From the NCBI GenBank assembly GCA_009780885.1, contig WQZF01000002.1, positions 35,885 to 99,884 of the forward strand: a DNA stretch of 64,000 nucleotides. Reading direction: 5' to 3'. The translations under genes were made by a program, and so were the position numbers. Numbering within the stretch: position 1 is the stretch's first letter; each line of letters opens with the position of its first letter. This document shows, piece after piece, positions 58,945 through 64,000 of the stretch. The notes beneath the pieces are model-generated. The model was not told the DNA's origin, did not search any database, and was given only the letters and a program-made list of their open reading frames with translations. The stretch comes from Betaproteobacteria bacterium. Lineage in GTDB: Bacteria > Pseudomonadota > Gammaproteobacteria > Burkholderiales > Rhodocyclaceae.

Positions 58945-59988
58945 GTGGGGGGAGAGGGCTTTTGCCTGAGTGAAATCGTTACCCGGTTGGGAGGAGAACT
59001 CCGGGGTGACGGTTCCACGCGCATTACGCAGGTTGGATCGCTGGAAACGGCAAAAGCAGGGCAGATCAGCTTCCTCGCCAGCATCAAATACCGCAGGCAG
59101 TTGGCGAAAACCGCCGCATCGGCGGTTATTCTCGCTCCGGCAGAAGCGGACGAGGCCAGAGCCGCAGGTTTAAGCCTTCCGTTGCTTGTCGTTCCAAATC
59201 CTTATGCCTATTACGCCCGCGTCGTTGCGCTGCTGAACCCCGTTTCCATACATCCTCGCGGCGTTCATCCGAGCGCGGTCCTCCAGTCGGGCATTCCGGA
59301 TTCCGTTGCCGTCGGCGCGAATGCCGTCGTCGGTTCCGGCGTCGAACTTGGCGAAAATGTCATCATCTATCCGGGCGTGGTACTGGGGGATGGGGTGAAG
59401 ATCGGCGAGGATTCCATCCTTTATCCCAACGTAGTGATTGGCGCTGCTTGCAGTATTGGGAAACGCGCAGTCATCCAGGCGGGGGCGGTCATTGGCAGCG
59501 ACGGCTTCGGATTCGCGCCCGAAAACGGGCGCTGGCTGAAAATCCCGCAGATTGGGCGCGTGCGGATCGGCGACGATGTCGAAATCGGCGCCAATACGAG
59601 TATCGACCGCGGCGCCCTGAACGATACGGTGATCGGCAATGGCGTGAAGATCGACAACCAGATCCAGATCGCGCACAACTGCGAAATCGGCGACGACACC
59701 GCGTTGGCGGGCTGCGTCGGAATCGCGGGCAGCACGAAAATCGGGAGCCGATGCACCATCGGCGGCGCGGTGATGATTGTCGGGCATATCGAAATCGCCG
59801 ACGGAACGCACATCGCCGGCGGCAGCCTGGTCAGCAAGAGCATTACCCGTCCGGGGCAATATGCCGGCTCCTATCCCATATCCACCTATAGCGAATGGCG
59901 CAAAAACGCCGTTTACCTGAAACAGCTTTCCAGACTTGCCGCGCGTATTGCCGGACTGGAAAGAGAATTGGCCTCCAGGGAGAAGTAA
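58945..59988 (+). CDS. lpxD: UDP-3-O-acyl-glucosamine N-acyltransferase
   Basis: Third step of lipid A synthesis. The 347-residue protein has the N-terminal LpxD domain ([15 protein letters not shown]) and a left-handed beta helix of hexapeptide repeats, with catalytic His in QIAHNCEIG. The only plausible start is GTG at 58945, giving the odd N-terminus [11 protein letters not shown]. Part of lpxD-fabZ-lpxA-lpxB. Confidence 0.95.
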   Translation: MGGEGFCLSEIVTRLGGELRGDGSTRITQVGSLETAKAGQISFLASIKYRRQLAKTAASAVILAPAEADEARAAGLSLPLLVVPNPYAYYARVVALLNPVSIHPRGVHPSAVLQSGIPDSVAVGANAVVGSGVELGENVIIYPGVVLGDGVKIGEDSILYPNVVIGAACSIGKRAVIQAGAVIGSDGFGFAPENGRWLKIPQIGRVRIGDDVEIGANTSIDRGALNDTVIGNGVKIDNQIQIAHNCEIGDDTALAGCVGIAGSTKIGSRCTIGGAVMIVGHIEIADGTHIAGGSLVSKSITRPGQYAGSYPISTYSEWRKNAVYLKQLSRLAARIAGLERELASREK

Positions 59989-59989
59989 A

Positions 59990-60436
59990 TTGGACACGAT
60001 GGAAATCCGGCAGATCATCGAGCATCTGCCGCAGCGCTACCCCTTCCTGCTGATCGACCGGGTCGTGGAAATGGAACTCGACAAGTCGATCCATGCCTAC
60101 AAGAACGTGACGATCAACGAACCGTTTTTCAACGGCCATTTTCCCGGTTATCCGGTCATGCCCGGAGTGCTGATTCTGGAAGCCCTGGCGCAGGCGGCAG
60201 GCGTGCTTTCCTTCAAGACGATGAACGAAAGGCCCGAGCCGGATTCGATCTTCTATTTCGCTGGCGTCGATGCCGCGCGCTTCAAAAGGCCGGTCGTTCC
60301 CGGTGACCAGTTGCACCTGCACATCGTGATTACCAGAAAGATGCGCGGCGTCTGGAAATTCCATGGGGAAGGGCGCGTCGACGGCCAGTTGGCCGCCGAG
60401 GCCGAAATCATGTGCGCCAAGCGGGACATCAAATGA
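59990..60436 (+). CDS. fabZ: 3-Hydroxyacyl-ACP dehydratase
   Basis: Dehydrates 3-hydroxyacyl-ACP. 148 residues with YPFLLIDRV, catalytic His in [14 protein letters not shown] and Glu in ILEALAQ. TTG at 59990 (MDTMEIRQ) is chosen because GGGAGAAG lies 5 nt upstream; the ATG at 59999 is too far from it. The TGA overlaps lpxA. Confidence 0.95.
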   Translation: MDTMEIRQIIEHLPQRYPFLLIDRVVEMELDKSIHAYKNVTINEPFFNGHFPGYPVMPGVLILEALAQAAGVLSFKTMNERPEPDSIFYFAGVDAARFKRPVVPGDQLHLHIVITRKMRGVWKFHGEGRVDGQLAAEAEIMCAKRDIK

Positions 60437-61203
60437 TTCATTCGACGGCCATTGTTCACCCCAACGCGCGGATCGGAGCGGGGGTCAGCATCGGCGCCTA
60501 TTCCGTGATCGAAGAATTCGTCGAGATCGGAGACAACACAACGATCGCCTCGCATGTCGTCATCAAGGGGCGCACGAAAATAGGGCGCGACAACAAGATT
60601 TATCAATTCGCATCCCTGGGAGAAATCCCGCAGGACAAAAAATATTCGGGAGAGCCGACCCGCCTCGAAATCGGCGACCGTAACACGATCCGCGAATTTT
60701 CCACCTTCAGCCTCGGCACCGTGCAGGATTCCGGCGTCACCCGGCTGGGCGACGACAACTGGCTGATGGCCTATGTGCATATCGCGCACGATTGCCAGGT
60801 CGGAAGCAACACCATCTTCGCCAACAACGCGCAACTTGCCGGACATGTGCATATCGACGACTGGGCAGTGCTCGGCGGCTATACCGGCGTGCACCAGTTT
60901 TGCCGTGTCGGCGCGCACTGCATGACGGCCGCCGCCTCGATCATCGTCCAGGACGTTCCGCCTTACGTGCTGGCGGCGGGCAATACCGCCTCGCCTTATG
61001 GACTCAACGTCGAAGGCTTGAAGCGGCGCGGTTTCTCTTCGGAATCGCTGCAAGCCCTGAAGCGCGCCTACCGTATTTTGTACAAATCCGGCCTGACGCT
61101 CGAAGAAGCCCGGGCAAAACTGATCGCGGAAGCGGCGATTCATCCTGAAGTGCAGCGTTTCGTCGATTTCCTCGCGGTATCCAAACGCGGCATCATCCGC
61201 TAA
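60433..61203 (+). CDS. lpxA: UDP-N-acetylglucosamine acyltransferase
   Basis: First step of lipid A synthesis. 256 residues with [14 protein letters not shown] and hexapeptide repeats, catalytic His in [10 protein letters not shown] and the C-terminal helical domain. ATG overlaps the fabZ stop (ATGA). Confidence 0.97.
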   Translation: MIHSTAIVHPNARIGAGVSIGAYSVIEEFVEIGDNTTIASHVVIKGRTKIGRDNKIYQFASLGEIPQDKKYSGEPTRLEIGDRNTIREFSTFSLGTVQDSGVTRLGDDNWLMAYVHIAHDCQVGSNTIFANNAQLAGHVHIDDWAVLGGYTGVHQFCRVGAHCMTAAASIIVQDVPPYVLAAGNTASPYGLNVEGLKRRGFSSESLQALKRAYRILYKSGLTLEEARAKLIAEAAIHPEVQRFVDFLAVSKRGIIR

Positions 61204-61217
61204 CTTTTAACTGATAT

Positions 61218-62417
61218 ATGGCCGCGCGCATCGCCATGGTCGCCGGAGAAGCCTCCGGTGATTTGCTTGGCGGGCATCTGATCGCCGCACTGAAAACGCG
61301 CCTGCCCGAGGCTCATTTTTACGGCATCGGCGGCCCCGAAATGGCGGCGCAAGGCTTTGAGTCCTGGTGGCCGTCTGAAACCCTCGCCGTCAATGGCATC
61401 AGCGACGCGCTGAAGCGCGCCCCCCAACTCTTCGGAATCCGCAACGACCTGGCCCGCCGCTTGCTCGCGCAGCCGCCCGATCTTTTCGTCGGAATCGACG
61501 CCCCGGATTTCAATCTCGGCCTGGAAAAAAAGCTCAAGACGCGCGGCATCACCACGGTGCACTATGTCAGCCCCACCATCTGGGCCTGGCGTCCCGGACG
61601 GGCACGCACCATTTCCCATGCTGCCGCCCATGTGCTGGCGCTCTTTCCTTTCGAGCCGGAACTATTGCAAAAGCAGGGGATTCCGGCCACTTTCGTCGGT
61701 CATCCGCTCGCGGACACCTTGCCGCTCGAACCCGACCGCGCCGCCGCGCGTTCGGCGCTCGGCATTGCCGACCAGACGCCTGTCGTCGCCTTGTTGCCCG
61801 GCAGCAGGGAAGGGGAAGTGCGTCTGCTGGCCGAAACCTTCATCCAAACCGCGCGCCTCATCCGGGAGCATTTGCCGCAGGCATCCTTTCTCGTCCCGCT
61901 TCCTACCGGGGCCACCCGTTCCTTGTTCGCCGCCGCGCGGGGACGCCTTGCCGCCGCCGATCTGCCGATCGCCGTTCTTTCCGGGCGCTCGATCGAAGCG
62001 ATGACGGCAGCCGACATCGTCCTTGTCGCCAGCGGCACGGCAACCCTCGAAGCCGCGCTTCTCAAGCGCCCGATGGTCGTCGCCTACCGCCTGACCCCGC
62101 TCTCCTGGCTCCTGGGCCGGCTCATGGTGCGCCTGCCCCATGTCTCCCTGCCCAACATCCTTGCCGATCGACTCCAGGAACCGGCGCTGGTTTCCGAACG
62201 GCTCCAGCACGAAGCGACGCCGGAACGCCTCGCGGCGGACTTGATCGCCTTGTACGAAGATGAAGACGCCCGCAACCGCCAGCGCGCCCTGTTTAGCCGC
62301 CTTCACCAGATGCTTCGCCAGAACACTGCGGAACGCGCCGCGGATGCGCTCATCGCCTGCTTGCCGAACGTGAAAAGCGGAAAAGCCGGGGAGGGCGGAC
62401 AGGAGCGCCTGCCGTGA
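61218..62417 (+). CDS. lpxB: Lipid-A-disaccharide synthase
   Basis: Joins the two sugars of lipid A. 399 residues; [25 protein letters not shown] and [10 protein letters not shown] are family signatures. Ends in GTGA, shared with the rnhB start. Confidence 0.97.
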   Translation: MAARIAMVAGEASGDLLGGHLIAALKTRLPEAHFYGIGGPEMAAQGFESWWPSETLAVNGISDALKRAPQLFGIRNDLARRLLAQPPDLFVGIDAPDFNLGLEKKLKTRGITTVHYVSPTIWAWRPGRARTISHAAAHVLALFPFEPELLQKQGIPATFVGHPLADTLPLEPDRAAARSALGIADQTPVVALLPGSREGEVRLLAETFIQTARLIREHLPQASFLVPLPTGATRSLFAAARGRLAAADLPIAVLSGRSIEAMTAADIVLVASGTATLEAALLKRPMVVAYRLTPLSWLLGRLMVRLPHVSLPNILADRLQEPALVSERLQHEATPERLAADLIALYEDEDARNRQRALFSRLHQMLRQNTAERAADALIACLPNVKSGKAGEGGQERLP

Positions 62418-63001
62418 GCCTGCAAGTCTTTCCCGGACGGATTGCCGGAATCGACGAAGCCGGTCGCGGCCCATTGGCCGGCCCCGTCTTCGCGGCGGCG
62501 GTCATTCTCGATCCGGAACGCCCCATCGCGGGACTGAACGATTCGAAAAAACTCAATGCCGCCACAAGGGAAGAACTGGCGCAACAAATCCGCGAAAAGG
62601 CGCTGGCCTGGGCGGTCGCCGAAGCCAGCAGCGCGGAAATCGACCGCCTGAATATCCTGCAGGCCACCTTTCTCGCCATGCGTCGCGCCTGTCTGGCGCT
62701 TGGAATCGTTCCCGAAAGGGCGCTGATCGACGGCAATAAAATTCCTCCCGATCTGCCCTGCGCGGCAGAAGCCATCGTCAAGGGCGACGCCAAAATCGCC
62801 GCCATCGCCGCCGCCTCGATCCTCGCAAAAACCGGACGCGACGCCGTAATGCTCGAATTGGCGCGGCAATACCCCCAATATGGATTTGAGCGGCATATGG
62901 GCTATCCCACCGCCGCGCATCTGGCGGCATTGCGCGCGCACGGCCCTTGCCCCGAACACCGGAAAAGCTACGCCCCCGTGGCGCAGCAACTTCTCTTTTA
63001 A
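62414..63001 (+). CDS. rnhB: Ribonuclease HII
   Basis: Removes ribonucleotides from DNA. 195 residues with the catalytic [22 protein letters not shown] and [12 protein letters not shown] start overlaps the lpxB stop. Confidence 0.96.
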   Translation: MSLQVFPGRIAGIDEAGRGPLAGPVFAAAVILDPERPIAGLNDSKKLNAATREELAQQIREKALAWAVAEASSAEIDRLNILQATFLAMRRACLALGIVPERALIDGNKIPPDLPCAAEAIVKGDAKIAAIAAASILAKTGRDAVMLELARQYPQYGFERHMGYPTAAHLAALRAHGPCPEHRKSYAPVAQQLLF

Positions 63002-63023
63002 AACAAGCCGGGTTTTAAAGCCA

Positions 63024-63101
63024 ATTTTCTAAATTACTTAAATAATGATCCGCTACAGTAGTGATATTAAACAATGAATTCTTTAGTCTAATTTAGAAAA
63101 T
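63024..63101 (-). repeat. 78-bp inverted-repeat element, copy 8 (inside operon)
   Basis: Inverted relative to copies 1-4. Terminal repeats are perfect 12-mers. On the minus strand the core reads CACTACTGTAGCGGATCATT, like copy 7. It lies 22 bp after rnhB and ends 4 bp before the ATG of the next gene, so it occupies that gene's ribosome-binding region. Confidence 0.88.
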
Positions 63102-63105
63102 AAAC

Positions 63106-63888
63106 ATGATTTCCATCACTTCTCGCGAGAATCCGCGCTTCAAGATATTGAAGCGATGGGCCAACCAGGGCCGGGCGCGGCGCTCTGCGGGAATGCTTCT
63201 GCTCGACGGGTTGCACCTGCTCGAAGCCGCCACGGCAGCAGGAGTGGTGCTGGAGACGATTGTCGTCGAAGCCGCCGCGCACAACAAACACACCGCCTGG
63301 CTCGCCGCGCACGGCGACACCGAAACCATCCTTCTGCCGGACCGCCTTTTCGCCGAACTCGCCGACACCGAAACCCCCTCGGGCCTGCTCGGATTCGCCC
63401 GCATTCCAGCCCCGAAAAACGAAGCGCCGCCAGATGCCGATTGCGTCTTGCTCGATGGCGTCCAGGACCCGGGAAACCTCGGCACCCTGTTGCGCACTGC
63501 GGCAGCGGCGGGAATCGAAGAAATCCTGCTTTCGCCCGCCTGCGCCGACCCGTGGAGTCCCAAAGCCCTGCGCGCAGGGCAGGGAGCGCAGTTCCTCCTC
63601 AACATCCACCTTCATTGCGACTTGGCAGCCTTTCTCCGCAGCTACCACGGCCAGAGCATCGCCACCTTGCCGGATGCCCCGCAATCCCTGTTCAATGCCC
63701 CATTATCGACCCCGGCCGCCTGGATCTTCGGCGCCGAAGGGCAAGGCGTGGGACCGGAATTGATCGCCCTGGCGACCCAAAAACTAAGCATCCCGATGCC
63801 CGGAAAAATCGAATCCCTGAACGTCGCCGCCGCCGCCGCGCTATGCCTGTTTGAAAAAGTGCGCCGAAAAGAGCTTGGGAATCTCTGA
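63106..63888 (+). CDS. SpoU/TrmH-family RNA 2'-O-ribose methyltransferase
   Basis: SAM-dependent RNA methylase with a knotted fold, 260 residues. The three motifs are NLGTLLRTAAAAGI, WIFGAEGQGVGPELI and LSIPMPGKIESLNVAAAAAL. The N-terminal domain (ENPRFKILKRWANQGRARRS) resembles RlmB/TsnR-type substrate binders; the target nucleotide is unknown. The normal ribosome-binding position is taken by element copy 8, so no purine-rich site precedes the ATG apart from GAAAAT in the element's tip. Confidence 0.93.
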   Translation: MISITSRENPRFKILKRWANQGRARRSAGMLLLDGLHLLEAATAAGVVLETIVVEAAAHNKHTAWLAAHGDTETILLPDRLFAELADTETPSGLLGFARIPAPKNEAPPDADCVLLDGVQDPGNLGTLLRTAAAAGIEEILLSPACADPWSPKALRAGQGAQFLLNIHLHCDLAAFLRSYHGQSIATLPDAPQSLFNAPLSTPAAWIFGAEGQGVGPELIALATQKLSIPMPGKIESLNVAAAAALCLFEKVRRKELGNL

Positions 63889-63964
63889 ACAACCCATTGT
63901 GTTTCAATGCTTGAAGTAAAAAATCCTGCCTCTGGCAAAGGGAAATGCTCGGAAGCTGTTTTTT

Positions 63965-63988
63965 GCTTCAAAAGGCCGTTTTTGAAGC
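63965..63988 (+). terminator. Hairpin after the superoperon
   Basis: GCTTCAAAA/TTTTTGAAGC stem with a short GC loop, 76 bp after the methyltransferase stop codon. No T run follows within the window, so its role as terminator is tentative. Confidence 0.4.
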
Positions 63989-64000
63989 CGTTTGCCCCGC

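Overview
The window looks like chromosome from a Gram-negative betaproteobacterium, probably of the Rhodocyclales/Nitrosomonadales type. Evidence: a type IV pilus PilY1 gene, the order yceD-rpmF-plsX-fabH-fabD-fabG-acpP-fabF, the order rpsB-tsf-pyrH-frr-uppS-cdsA-dxr-rseP-bamA-ompH-lpxD-fabZ-lpxA-lpxB-rnhB, an FNR/ANR regulator next to NnrS-type nitric-oxide-response genes, and uvrB divergent from an aromatic/aspartate aminotransferase. The genus cannot be fixed from sequence reading alone.

Layout. 1-4 kb: pilY1 with a good terminator. 4-5.4 kb: a DUF3800 gene between two direct copies of a palindromic repeat. 5.4-9.2 kb (minus): ileS and ribF. 9.3-14 kb (minus): a SUKH-fold protein, a membrane J-domain protein, a low-molecular-weight tyrosine phosphatase overlapping uvrB. 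14-17.3 kb (plus): a MITE-like inverted-repeat element abutting a membrane diguanylate cyclase, then an aminotransferase. 17.7-19.8 kb (minus): an RsmI-like methylase, maf, and a toxin-antitoxin operon with a textbook promoter/operator. 19.9-26.7 kb (plus): the phospholipid/fatty-acid synthesis cluster, including the 59-residue rpmF. 27-34.3 kb (minus): AsmA, a PerM-type permease, a DUF2189 membrane protein, a response regulator with a degenerate GGDEF domain, and acuI. 34.8-38.3 kb (plus): guaA followed by a small accessory island (Bro-N antirepressor-like gene, vapB relic, orphan AbiEi). 38.5-45.8 kb: a low-oxygen/NO-linked cluster (hemerythrin, DUF2249, an NnrS-like membrane protein, nnrS, sirB2, anr, hemN, a TauE/SafE-DsbD-like protein) with two FNR-type boxes. 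46-48.2 kb: a CPA2 antiporter, tRNA-Arg(TCT) and tRNA-His(GTG). 48.4-63.9 kb: the translation/isoprenoid/outer-membrane/lipid-A superoperon ending in a SpoU-type RNA methyltransferase.

The most striking non-genic signal is a family of eight AT-rich elements of 76-79 bp scattered through the GC-rich window. They have 10-12 bp terminal inverted repeats (ATTTTCTAAATT / AATTTAGAAAAT) and a strongly conserved off-centre core (CACTAC[A/T]GTAGCG). They sit almost exactly at gene ends, sometimes touching a stop codon, and occur in both orientations. Two of them lie inside the essential superoperon (dxr|rseP and rnhB|SpoU). Other repeats are a GTAGGATGGG palindrome, a two-hairpin CTCTTCGAGGGA repeat, and a 149-173 bp repeat that twice lies just after the 78-bp element. 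I could run no database searches, so family names rest on recognised motifs and gene order.
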